Positions 17,035 through 25,635 of a stretch of DNA of 64,000 nucleotides are shown here, piece after piece (within the stretch, counting starts at the first letter, position 1; the number at the start of each line of letters is the position of its first letter). The notes under the pieces were generated by a model. That model worked only from the letters and a program-made list of their open reading frames with translations, was not told where the DNA came from and ran no database searches. A program made the translations under genes and the position numbers. This stretch comes from JBBDLF01 sp040879025 (GTDB taxonomy: Bacteria; Pseudomonadota; Gammaproteobacteria; Pseudomonadales; Pseudohongiellaceae). The stretch covers positions 62,001 through 126,000 of the forward strand of contig JBBDLF010000015.1 of the NCBI GenBank assembly GCA_040879025.1, written 5' to 3'.

Positions 17035-17130
17035 TAAGACCTTCCTTATCATAATTAATTCCACTCCCGGAGTTAAGGCACTTGCGCTGAAATGTAGGGA
17101 AATCGACACCAATCTTGCTAGAATGCGCCC

Positions 17131-17364
17131 ATGAATATTCCGGTTGATGTTGAATTGGACGTGCGGGAGCTTCAGTGTCCGCTGCCTTTACTGAAGGCAA
17201 AGCTGGCGCTTAACTCCATGGAGCCGCAGCAGGTGCTCAAGGTTATGGCGACTGATCCGGGTTCGGAGAAGGACTTTCATCTTTTTGTCCAGCAAACCAG
17301 CCACCGGATCCTTGAATTCCAAAAGGATGACAGCGGCTATTTTTACTGGATAAGAAAGGGATAA
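17131..17364 (+). CDS. TusA/SirA-family sulfurtransferase-like protein
   Basis: A 77-aa protein with the family motif LDVRELQCPLPLLKAK; Cys16 in CPLP is the residue that carries persulfide in TusA. TusA relays sulfur for tRNA thiolation and other uses. This copy is next to a protease and a permease rather than tus genes, so its precise partner is not visible. A -10-like TAGAAT lies at 17109-17114, about 17 nt before the ATG, without a well-spaced -35. Confidence 0.85.
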   Translation: MNIPVDVELDVRELQCPLPLLKAKLALNSMEPQQVLKVMATDPGSEKDFHLFVQQTSHRILEFQKDDSGYFYWIRKG

Positions 17365-17448
17365 CCGCCGGTTTATTGAAACCGGCTCAGTCCGCCATAC
17401 AACCCACCCTACAATCCATCCATCAATCCCGGCGAAGTACGTTAACCC

Positions 17449-18528
17449 ATGCGCAAGTTATTCCGAGATTTCTACGATCGCTATTTTCATGATGAGGAGT
17501 CCATCATACTCCTTATTCTGCTCACCTGCGGACTGGTTATACTGGCAACCCTGGGTGGCGTGCTGGCCCCGCTGATTACCGCTATTATCATCGCCTATCT
17601 GATGCAGGGTCTTGTCAATCTGCTGGTCAGGTATCATGTCAAGCCGTTGCTTGCCTTTGTGCTTGTGTACGCCCTGTTTGTCAGTATCTTCCTCGGCATC
17701 CTGCTGATATTGATGCCCCAGGTGTGGATTCAGATGGCCCGTTTTGTCAATGAACTGCCACGCCTTATTGGCCAGTGGCAGGCTTCGCTGTTGCTGCTCC
17801 CCGATGCCTATCCCAATCTCATCACGGACGACCAGATACGGGAATTGATCAACGGCCTGCGCGGAGAATTGGCGGCGTTCGGTCAATTGATGGTGACCTA
17901 TTCCATCACCAGCATTCCGGTGTTTGTCACCTGGATTATTTTCATTGTGCTGGTGCCGATACTGGTGTTCTTCGTCATGAAGGACAAGGACCAACTGGTG
18001 AGTTGGACCGAGAATTTCCTGCCCCGCAACAGGCCGTTGATGACCCGCATCTGGCAGGAAATGGACCAGCAGATAGCCAACTACATCCGCGGCAAGGTGG
18101 TGGAAATCATCATCATGGGAAGCGTCAGCTATATCGTCTTTACGGTGTTACAGATCAACTACGCCCTGTTGCTGTCGGTGCTCGTGGCGTTTTCGGTGTT
18201 GATTCCCTATATCGGCGCCACGGTGGTCACGATTCCGGTCGCGGCAGTGGCCTATGTGCAGTGGGGTCTGAGTGGAGACTTTTATACCGTGCTTCTCGCT
18301 TACGCTATCATGCAACTGATTGACGGTAACATGCTGGTGCCGATCATTTTTTCCGAGGCGGTCAACCTGCACCCGGTGGCAATCATCGCCGCTGTGTTGG
18401 TGTTTGGTGGCCTCTGGGGATTGGCCGGGGTATTTTTTGCGATACCGCTCGCCACCCTGATCAAGGCCATCGTCAACGCGTGGCCATCCCGGGTGCAGTC
18501 GCGGGCGGACAGAAGTGGCAGGAATTGA
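17449..18528 (+). CDS. AI-2E family (PerM-type) inner-membrane transporter
   Basis: A 359-aa protein with about eight membrane segments: a pair at residues 20-55, one near 65-95, one around 155-180 and a C-terminal cluster from 215 onward. It contains the family's PYIGATVVTIPVA and conserved HPVAIIAAVLVFGGLWGLAGVFFAIPLA stretches. Family members are annotated as permeases or AI-2 exporters; the substrate here is unknown. It sits between the TusA-like gene and dapA in the same direction, a common gammaproteobacterial arrangement. Confidence 0.85.
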   Translation: MRKLFRDFYDRYFHDEESIILLILLTCGLVILATLGGVLAPLITAIIIAYLMQGLVNLLVRYHVKPLLAFVLVYALFVSIFLGILLILMPQVWIQMARFVNELPRLIGQWQASLLLLPDAYPNLITDDQIRELINGLRGELAAFGQLMVTYSITSIPVFVTWIIFIVLVPILVFFVMKDKDQLVSWTENFLPRNRPLMTRIWQEMDQQIANYIRGKVVEIIIMGSVSYIVFTVLQINYALLLSVLVAFSVLIPYIGATVVTIPVAAVAYVQWGLSGDFYTVLLAYAIMQLIDGNMLVPIIFSEAVNLHPVAIIAAVLVFGGLWGLAGVFFAIPLATLIKAIVNAWPSRVQSRADRSGRN

Positions 18529-18597
18529 CGCCTGCAAATCACCCCCTCACTATGATAGTCTCTGCCGCGTGAAGCGCGGCCCGGTTGAGGATGAATC

Positions 18598-19500
18598 ATG
18601 ATACAAGGCAGCATTGTTGCGATAGTAACGCCCATGCGTGCCAATGGCGCGGTCGATTTTGATGCACTTGACAGGCTGATCGAGTGGCACGTCGAAAGTG
18701 GCACCAACGGGATCGTTGCAGTAGGCACCACCGGTGAGTCTCCCACCCTCACGGTTGAAGAGCATCTTGAGGTGATCAAATATTGCATCACCCGTGCGGG
18801 TGGCCGCATCCCGGTGCTAGCCGGTACCGGCTCCAATTCCACGGCCGAGGCGATCAGCTTTTCTGCGGAATCGGCCGCCAATGGTGCCGATGCATGTCTG
18901 CTGGTGACTCCTTACTACAACAAACCGAGCCAGGAGGGACTGTATCAGCATTTTCGCGCAATCGCCGAAGCGGTTGACATTCCTCACGTGCTCTACAACG
19001 TTCCCGGCCGTACCGCCTGTACGCTGGAACTGGAGACCACCCGGCGGCTGGCGGCGATTCCCAATATCGTCGGAATCAAGGAGGCGACCGGAAAAGTTGA
19101 AACGGGTTTGCGATTGATTGAGGAATTCGGCGACAGTTTCGCGGTCTATGGTGGTGATGACAATATTGCCCTGGCGTTGATGCTGAGAGGCGGACGGGGA
19201 ACCGTTTCCGTTACGGCCAATGTGGCGCCCGCGCTGATGAGCCGGATTTGCCGGGCTGCCCTTGAAGGTAACGAAGAGGAAGCCAAGACGCTCAATGAAC
19301 GGTTGATGCCGTTACATGCCAATCTCTTCCTGGAGGCCAATCCGGTTCCGGTTAAATGGGCGCTGCGGGAAATGGGCATGATAGAGTCCGGTATCCGGCT
19401 GCCCCTGGTGGAGCTGAATTACGCCTATCACGACAAAGTCAGACAAGCCCTGCGGTTCGCGGGGATCGAACTTACATCGGCCGGTGCAGTGGCCGGTTAA
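18598..19500 (+). CDS. dapA: 4-hydroxy-tetrahydrodipicolinate synthase
   Basis: A 300-aa aldolase that condenses pyruvate with aspartate semialdehyde, the first committed step to diaminopimelate and lysine. The TTGESPTL motif binds pyruvate; Lys161 in VGIKEATG is the Schiff-base residue, at the same number as in E. coli. YNVPGRT supplies the Tyr and Arg of the site. TTGACG (18525) and TATGAT (18551) upstream are 20 bp apart, too wide for a clear promoter. bamC starts 12 bp after the stop, as in many gammaproteobacteria. Confidence 0.96.
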   Translation: MIQGSIVAIVTPMRANGAVDFDALDRLIEWHVESGTNGIVAVGTTGESPTLTVEEHLEVIKYCITRAGGRIPVLAGTGSNSTAEAISFSAESAANGADACLLVTPYYNKPSQEGLYQHFRAIAEAVDIPHVLYNVPGRTACTLELETTRRLAAIPNIVGIKEATGKVETGLRLIEEFGDSFAVYGGDDNIALALMLRGGRGTVSVTANVAPALMSRICRAALEGNEEEAKTLNERLMPLHANLFLEANPVPVKWALREMGMIESGIRLPLVELNYAYHDKVRQALRFAGIELTSAGAVAG

Positions 19501-19512
19501 CTCTCGGGTTTT

Positions 19513-20574
19513 TTGATGATGATTTTTCGCGTCAGTTTGATGTTGTCCCTGGTATTGCTGAGCGGGCTGAGTGGCTGCCGCTATCTCACTTGCGATGATT
19601 GTATGTTTCGGGATCGTCAGTCGGATTACCTCGCCGCGCCGGTATTGCCGGACATGCAGATACCCGAAAACCTGGATCGCTATACACTCGACGAATTGTA
19701 TGTCGTGCCGCAGCGCGCCGATCTGGCGACTGAAGACTTCCTGCGCGCGCCAATGCCCAGGCCGATCGAAACCTCGTTTCGCGAGGGCGTGGTAATTCAA
19801 CGATTTGATGGCCGCAGCTGGGTGGTTGTCGATGCTGCTCCGGGGCAGGTGTGGCCGCGGGTCAGGGATTACTGGACCGAGTCAGCCGTGCAACTGGATT
19901 ATGAAAATCCGGTACAGGGCATCATGGACACCAGTTGGATTGACAGCCCGGGGGACATTACCACCCAGGAAAAAGTACGCGTTCTTATTGAGCCGGGCTT
20001 GCATCCGGGTACATCTGAAGTTTATGTCAGGCAAATAACGCGACCGCGCGGCACGGACGAGGGCTTGGCGACCTGGCCCGAGGAGTCCGATTCAGATGCC
20101 CGCGAGTTATTGATTTTGCAGGATATTTCGCAGTATCTGGCTGACCGGAATGATATTTATCAGGCCTCTTCAGTCAGTTTGCTGGCGGGCAGTATCGTCG
20201 CGGAGAGCAAGGCGCAACTGCGGGAAGATGAAACGGGTGCAAACGTGCTGGAATTGCGTATCGGATCCGCCCGGGCCTGGGCACAGGTGGGGCAGGCGCT
20301 GGATGGAGCCGGCATCGAAGTGCTGGAAAGCGATCGGGACGGAGCCTGGTACCGTGTGAACTTCTCGGGTTCGGCCGATGAGAATGAAACCGGCTTCATC
20401 GGGCGATTGTTTGGTGGCGGTGACGAAGAAGAAACTGAGGGCAATGTCTTTACCGTCAGACTCATTCAGCAGGACGAGGTCATTGATGTTGTTATCGAGG
20501 CTGCCAATGAAACAGAAGCGGGCAGCGCCCTGGGTGCCGACTTGCTAAGTGTTATCAATCAGAACTTGCGATAA
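19513..20574 (+). CDS. bamC: Outer-membrane assembly lipoprotein BamC
   Basis: A 353-aa lipoprotein of the BAM complex, which inserts beta-barrel proteins. The N-terminus has a short hydrophobic signal ending LSGLSGC, with Cys22 as the lipidated residue. The unstructured segment that follows contains the BamC-like DYLAAPVLPDMQIPENL. Two helix-grip domains follow, with typical SFREGVVIQ... and LELRIGSARAWAQVGQAL. It lies directly after dapA, the usual place for bamC. Confidence 0.88.
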   Translation: MMMIFRVSLMLSLVLLSGLSGCRYLTCDDCMFRDRQSDYLAAPVLPDMQIPENLDRYTLDELYVVPQRADLATEDFLRAPMPRPIETSFREGVVIQRFDGRSWVVVDAAPGQVWPRVRDYWTESAVQLDYENPVQGIMDTSWIDSPGDITTQEKVRVLIEPGLHPGTSEVYVRQITRPRGTDEGLATWPEESDSDARELLILQDISQYLADRNDIYQASSVSLLAGSIVAESKAQLREDETGANVLELRIGSARAWAQVGQALDGAGIEVLESDRDGAWYRVNFSGSADENETGFIGRLFGGGDEEETEGNVFTVRLIQQDEVIDVVIEAANETEAGSALGADLLSVINQNLR

Positions 20575-20577
20575 GAA

Positions 20578-20589
20578 ACCACCGGTGGT
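20578..20589. repeat. 12-bp perfect palindrome between bamC and rmuC
   Basis: ACCACCGGTGGT follows the bamC stop by 3 bp. It is not followed by a T run, so it is not a simple terminator; it may be part of an operator or chance. The remaining 125 bp to rmuC shows nothing else I recognise. Confidence 0.3.
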
Positions 20590-20719
20590 CGGGACAGCCA
20601 CTCATTTTGAAAAAGTGCTGTCTCCGCAGGAGTCACTGGCGAAACCACTGAAGATGATTCCGGTGAAGCCTGCCGCGAGGCGGGTGAGCGCCCGGGTATG
20701 AACTTCGGCTGAGGTGATA

Positions 20720-22150
20720 ATGACAACAAACGAGATGATCATTGCCGGGGGTGTTATCCTGGGCCTTTGCGTCATCGCGTTATGGCAATGGCGCCGGTCG
20801 GCCCTCCGCGGCGGTGAACTGGCGGTGCAACAGGAACGGCTGCAGGCGCGGGACCTGGAAATTCAGCGCCTCACGCAATCCCTTCATGACGCTGAATCCG
20901 AAAACAAACGCGCCCTCGACGAAGCCATGGCCTACAGGGAATCCGTGACCCGCCTGGAGTCGGACCTGAAGCACGAAAGCACCCGGAACGAGGAAAAGCT
21001 TGAATTGCTGACCGAGTCCCGGGAGAAAATGACCCTCGAGTTCAAAAACCTCGCCAATGAAATTCTCGAAGACAAGAGCCGTCGTTTTACCGACAGTAAT
21101 AAAACCAGCATTTCGGAAATTCTCAAACCCCTGCAGGAAAAGATCCAGCATTTCGAAAAACGCGTGGAAGAAACCTACGACAAGGAGTCCAAGGAACGTT
21201 TCTCCCTGGGACGAGAGATTCAGTCGTTGCTGGAGCTTAATCATCGCCTGAGTGAAGATGCGGTCAACCTGACCAATGCGCTCAAGGGTGATAACAAAGC
21301 CCAGGGTACCTGGGGTGAAATCATACTCGAGACCATTCTGGAACGGTCAGGTCTGGTACGAGGCCGGGAGTATGAAATTCAGGTGAGCCTGAAAGCCGAA
21401 GACGGCAGCAGGAGCCAACCCGATGTCATCGTACACCTGCCCGAGTCGAAAGATATAATTATTGACGCCAAGGTTTCTCTTAAGGCTTACGAGGCGTTTT
21501 GTTCCGAGGGCGATGCGGAGCGCAAGGCGGAATTTCTGCATCAACATACCCAATCTGTGCGCGGGCATATCAAACTGTTGGCCGGCAAGGATTACCAGAA
21601 ACTCAGCGGAGTGAACACACTGGATTTCGTCTTGTTGTTCTTGCCGATAGAAGCGGCGTTTTCGGTGGCGGTCCAGAGTGATCCTGATCTGTTCAGTAGC
21701 GCATTCGAGAAAAACATACTTTTGGTTGGTCCATCCACGCTCCTGGCTACTTTACGCATCGTGCAAAATATCTGGCGTCTGGCGCAGCAGAATGAAAACG
21801 CGCTTGTTATCGCCAAACAGGCTGGCGGACTTTATGACAAGTTCGTGGGTTTTCTCGAAGATCTTGAGGATATAGGCAAAAAGCTGGAGGCGACCCGGCT
21901 AACGTATGACAAGGCGCATAACAAGCTGCATTCGGGGCGTGGCAATCTGGTTGCCAGGGTTGAAACCTTGAAAAAACTTGGCGCGAATGCGTCCAAAAAA
22001 ATCGACAGCAAACTGCTGACCGCGGCGGAAGCGGACTCCGCTGCCGAATTGCTCGGCCACGATATACCGGCTGAGCAATCTGCCAATGACCCACCGGAAC
22101 CCGCGGATGACTCTATTGGTACGGATGACAAGAAAGGCAAGACCTCGTGA
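20720..22150 (+). CDS. rmuC: DNA recombination protein RmuC
   Basis: A 476-aa protein with one N-terminal membrane helix (residues about 5-22), a long coiled coil (about 30-150) and the RmuC nuclease-like domain, recognisable by NKAQGTWGEIILETILERSGL and FVLLFLPIEAAFSVAV. RmuC limits inversions at short repeats. ATG 20720 is preferred to the in-frame GTG 20714 because GAGG (20711-20714) is correctly placed for it. The stop overlaps the GTG of miaE by 4 bp. Confidence 0.92.
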   Translation: MTTNEMIIAGGVILGLCVIALWQWRRSALRGGELAVQQERLQARDLEIQRLTQSLHDAESENKRALDEAMAYRESVTRLESDLKHESTRNEEKLELLTESREKMTLEFKNLANEILEDKSRRFTDSNKTSISEILKPLQEKIQHFEKRVEETYDKESKERFSLGREIQSLLELNHRLSEDAVNLTNALKGDNKAQGTWGEIILETILERSGLVRGREYEIQVSLKAEDGSRSQPDVIVHLPESKDIIIDAKVSLKAYEAFCSEGDAERKAEFLHQHTQSVRGHIKLLAGKDYQKLSGVNTLDFVLLFLPIEAAFSVAVQSDPDLFSSAFEKNILLVGPSTLLATLRIVQNIWRLAQQNENALVIAKQAGGLYDKFVGFLEDLEDIGKKLEATRLTYDKAHNKLHSGRGNLVARVETLKKLGANASKKIDSKLLTAAEADSAAELLGHDIPAEQSANDPPEPADDSIGTDDKKGKTS

Positions 22151-22851
22151 GCCGGAATCCCGATGCCACCTCCCCGGAAATGGACGCGCTGCTAAATTTT
22201 TTGCCTTGTCCGACACCGGAATCCTGGTTTGTTCAGGCCAGGGAAAAACTACCTCTGTTGCTGCTCGATCATGCCAATTGTGAAAAAAAAGCCGCGGCTA
22301 CGGCAATGAATCTCATGTTCCGGTATACGAGGCATAACGAGTTGCTGGTTAAAATGTCACAACTGGCACGTGAGGAGTTGTTGCATTTTCAGCAAGTGCT
22401 TGAACTGATGGAGAAACACGGTATCCGCTATGAAAGGCTGGCCCCGTCACGGTATGCCGCTGGATTGCACGGACATATTCGCGCCGGCAATTATCTGCAG
22501 GCGCTGGTGGATCATTTGATCATTGGCGCCTTTGTGGAAGCCCGGTCATGTGAACGCTTCGCGGGTTTGGCCTCCCTGCTCGAATCGGACGTCGGGGCGT
22601 CGGCGCAAGCGGAATTCTGTGAAGACCTGTGCCGTTTCTACCGTGTGCTGCTGCGTTCTGAGACGCGGCATTTCAAGGACTATCTTGACCTGGCGGGAAT
22701 GTATGCAGAAGAAGACCTGGCGCCGCGAATCGCCTGTTTTGCCGCGGAAGAGCGGACTCTCGTATTGAATAGCGATGAGCAGTTGCGCTTTCACAGTGGC
22801 GTGCCGGTGCAGGCATTGGATCCGGGCGTTAATCACACGACACCGGCCTGA
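22147..22851 (+). CDS. miaE: tRNA-(ms2io6A37) hydroxylase MiaE
   Basis: A 234-aa non-heme diiron enzyme that hydroxylates the isopentenyl group at A37 of some tRNAs. Ligand motifs are visible: EELLH (Glu77, His80), and FVEARSCERF further on, plus SETRHFKDY near the end. The GTG start overlaps the rmuC stop (GTGA). The 3' end overlaps the convergent LRR lipoprotein gene by 23 bp. Confidence 0.9.
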   Translation: MSRNPDATSPEMDALLNFLPCPTPESWFVQAREKLPLLLLDHANCEKKAAATAMNLMFRYTRHNELLVKMSQLAREELLHFQQVLELMEKHGIRYERLAPSRYAAGLHGHIRAGNYLQALVDHLIIGAFVEARSCERFAGLASLLESDVGASAQAEFCEDLCRFYRVLLRSETRHFKDYLDLAGMYAEEDLAPRIACFAAEERTLVLNSDEQLRFHSGVPVQALDPGVNHTTPA

Positions 22852-23329
22852 TCAGATTATTTCCCAGCTTGTCCTGTAATTGATCCAGATGCGAGCAGCG
22901 TAAACCGGTCACCCCGCTCAGATTCACGCTGGTCAGGCCCGGCAGGGTGGCGAGCAACGTAATGTCATTGATGGGATTGTCTTCCACGTTCAGCACACTC
23001 AGACGCGGCAAAGCCGTTACCGGCTCTATGCTGGTGATGTTGTTGTTGCCAAGATCCAGAAACCGCAACAGACTCAATTGTTCAATACCGCTGAGGTCCT
23101 GCACATTGGAATTCGGACAGGAAAGTACGGTCAATTGGCCGCTGCTGGTATTCATTCGCGAGGCCATGAAATTGATGCAGCCCTGCAGGTCTGCATCGGC
23201 GACGCGAACATCGTTCAGCGTGCCGGCAGGGTCGTATACCGGTCGGTTATTGATGCTGACGCTGTATTGACGACCGCAGCCGGAGACTGACAATGCAAGC
23301 GCGATCAGGAGAAAAACAGCTGGTTTCAT
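22829..23329 (-). CDS. Small leucine-rich-repeat lipoprotein
   Basis: A 166-aa protein with a lipoprotein signal ending LSVSGC and then about four leucine-rich repeats (LSLLRFLDLGNNNITSIEPV, LPRLSVLNVEDNPINDI, LPGLTSVNLSGV). Such proteins are usually binding scaffolds on the cell envelope; the partner is unknown. The ATG at 23329 begins MKPAVFLLIAL; the frame extends to 23359 but that part is not signal-like. Confidence 0.75.
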   Translation of the reverse strand: MKPAVFLLIALALSVSGCGRQYSVSINNRPVYDPAGTLNDVRVADADLQGCINFMASRMNTSSGQLTVLSCPNSNVQDLSGIEQLSLLRFLDLGNNNITSIEPVTALPRLSVLNVEDNPINDITLLATLPGLTSVNLSGVTGLRCSHLDQLQDKLGNNLIRPVSCD

Positions 23330-23575
23330 GGTGAACGACCGATGTGACGGGACCGACAAGCATAACCCAACTGGAACGCGGATAACAGGCAGCGTGGCGG
23401 GGTACGAGACTGGTAATTCCGTAACAGGGAAGATAGTATTGACACTGTGTTGACGGCTGGACAGGACACACCTGTGAGCGGCCTCAACAGTTGAGAAGTT
23501 TCTGATGTCAAGTTCCTGGATTACAGTGCATGCGGTCAGTGACTTCCTACATTCGCCTAATCAAAGGACATGTTT

Positions 23576-24277
23576 ATGAAAATTTTTACAGCCGCCGGCA
23601 GGCAGGGGCTGATGCTACTCGCAATGCTGGTGAGCATGGCAGCGAATGCACAAAACGATGTTGATCTCGAAAACGAAGAAAGCCGCATTGCCTATAGCGT
23701 GGGTGTGAACATAGGCCGCAGCCTGGTGCAGCAACAATTGTTGCAGGATATCGATCTGGATGCGTTTGTCGCGGGGCTTCGTGATGAAGCCGCGGGCGAG
23801 TCGCAGTTGAACGATGAGGAAATTATGGCGGCGATCCAGACATTTCAACAGCGCATGCAGGACCAACAGGCGGCGGAAACCGAGATGAACAGGGAACGCA
23901 GCGAACAGTTTCTCTCCGAAAATGCCGAGCGTGACGGTGTTGTAACGCTACCTTCGGGTCTGCAGTATGAAGTCATGGAGGAAGGCGCGGCAGACGCAGC
24001 TTCTCCCTCCGCGGACGATACAGTACTGGCTCACTACCATGGCACATTGGTGGATGGCTCTGTTTTTGACAGTTCGGTTGATCGCGGCCAGCCCGCGCAG
24101 TTTGGACTGAGCCAGGTTATTGCCGGCTGGACGGAAGCCTTGCAGCTTATGCAGGTGGGTGACAAGTGGCGGCTCTTTATCCCCGCCGATCAGGCGTATG
24201 GTGAGTCGGGTTCTCCACCGGTCATCCCGCCGAATTCCGCGTTGATTTTCGAAGTCGAATTGCTGGAAATCCTGTAG
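23576..24277 (+). CDS. FKBP-type peptidyl-prolyl isomerase (FklB/Mip-like), exported
   Basis: A 233-aa protein with a signal peptide (MKIFTAAGRQGLMLLAMLVS..., cleavage near ANAQ), a helical dimerisation domain containing YSVGVNIGRSL, and a C-terminal FKBP domain (VLAHYHGTLVDGSVFDSSVDRGQPAQF; IPADQAYGESGSPPVIPPNSALIFEVELL). It would catalyse proline isomerisation of folding periplasmic proteins. AAAGGA (23563-23568) is well spaced for ATG 23576 but too close to the in-frame ATG 23570. Confidence 0.9.
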   Translation: MKIFTAAGRQGLMLLAMLVSMAANAQNDVDLENEESRIAYSVGVNIGRSLVQQQLLQDIDLDAFVAGLRDEAAGESQLNDEEIMAAIQTFQQRMQDQQAAETEMNRERSEQFLSENAERDGVVTLPSGLQYEVMEEGAADAASPSADDTVLAHYHGTLVDGSVFDSSVDRGQPAQFGLSQVIAGWTEALQLMQVGDKWRLFIPADQAYGESGSPPVIPPNSALIFEVELLEIL

Positions 24278-24321
24278 CACGCCCTACACGCTTCAGAGCA
24301 GACAACGTGGCAGAAACATGA

Positions 24322-25635
24322 ATGGATAAGCAGGCATTCAACGAGGGGTTGCTGAATTTTATTGCAAATTCACCAACCCCTTTCCATGCGACGAAATCGA
24401 TGACCGTGATGCTGGCGGATGCCGGATACACGCCGCTGGACGAGACGGAAAGCTGGGCGCTGGAAGCGGGTGGCCGGTACTACGTCATTCGCAACGGATC
24501 CGCCCTGATCGCATTCTCTCTGGGTAAGCCGACCCTGGACAGTCTTCCGGAATCCGGCATTCGTATAGCCGGTGCGCACACCGACAGCCCCTGTCTGAAG
24601 ATCAAACCGACACCCGAAGTGATGGCCAACGGCTATCTGCAACTGGGTGTCGAAGTCTATGGCGGGGCATTGTTGAACCCCTGGTTTGACCGCGATCTGT
24701 CCATGGCAGGTCGGGTGCATTATCTAACCGCCGGCGGCGAGCTCGACAGTTGCCTGATTGACGTGAAAGACCCCATTGCCTGCATACCCAGCCTCGCTAT
24801 CCATCTCGACAAAACCGCCAACGAAAACCGAACCGTCAATGCACAACAACATCTGGCACCTGTCATTTTCCGGCCCTCCGGGGACACGCCATTCGTATTC
24901 AAGGACTGGCTGCTGGAGAGGGTGCGTGACCGAATGGGTATAACCGGGGCGCAGAGCATACTGTCGTTTGAACTGTCGCTCTATGATACCCAGGCGCCGG
25001 CGATGCTTGGCATAGACAGGCAGTTTATCGCCTCGGCGCGGCTGGACAATCTGCTGAGTTGTTATCTGGCCTGCCACAGTCTTGTAGAAAGCCGGGGTGG
25101 CTTCAATATGATTGTCTGCAATGATCACGAGGAAGTGGGCAGCGTATCCACTGCCGGCGCCCAGGGGCCGTTTCTGAAATCGGTGTTGAGGCGGATAGTG
25201 GCGCAGGCGGCACAGGCGGATACGCAGGCGGATACATTTGACCGCGTGGTACGCCGGTCCCTATTGTATTCAATCGACAACGCCCACGGTGTTCATCCCA
25301 ATTACGCGGACAGGCACGATGCCAATCACGGTCCTCTGCTCAATGCCGGCCCGGTCATCAAGATCAACGCCAATCAACGTTATGCCAGCAATGATCGTAC
25401 CACTGCCGGGTTCAAGGCGCTTTGTGGCGAGACAGGGATCGCGTTCCAGGAATTTGTCATGCGCAGCGACATGGCCTGCGGTAGCACCATAGGCCCGATC
25501 ACTGCCGGTACGCTTGGCATTGATACCGTGGATATTGGTGTGCCTACCTTTGCCATGCATTCCATCCGCGAACTTGCCGGCAGTGAAGATGCCGCGAACC
25601 TTGCCAGCGTGGTCACCGCCTGGTTCAACCGCTAG
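24322..25635 (+). CDS. M18-family aspartyl aminopeptidase
   Basis: A 437-aa dizinc aminopeptidase preferring acidic N-terminal residues. Metal and catalytic motifs are in place: AGAHTDSPCLKIKP (His ligand), CNDHEEVGSVSTAGAQGPFL (Glu residues), DNAHGVHPNY and the C-terminal VPTFAMHSIRE. Length is normal for the bacterial ApeB type. Its 3' end overlaps the convergent mnmC gene by 11 bp. Confidence 0.93.
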   Translation: MDKQAFNEGLLNFIANSPTPFHATKSMTVMLADAGYTPLDETESWALEAGGRYYVIRNGSALIAFSLGKPTLDSLPESGIRIAGAHTDSPCLKIKPTPEVMANGYLQLGVEVYGGALLNPWFDRDLSMAGRVHYLTAGGELDSCLIDVKDPIACIPSLAIHLDKTANENRTVNAQQHLAPVIFRPSGDTPFVFKDWLLERVRDRMGITGAQSILSFELSLYDTQAPAMLGIDRQFIASARLDNLLSCYLACHSLVESRGGFNMIVCNDHEEVGSVSTAGAQGPFLKSVLRRIVAQAAQADTQADTFDRVVRRSLLYSIDNAHGVHPNYADRHDANHGPLLNAGPVIKINANQRYASNDRTTAGFKALCGETGIAFQEFVMRSDMACGSTIGPITAGTLGIDTVDIGVPTFAMHSIRELAGSEDAANLASVVTAWFNR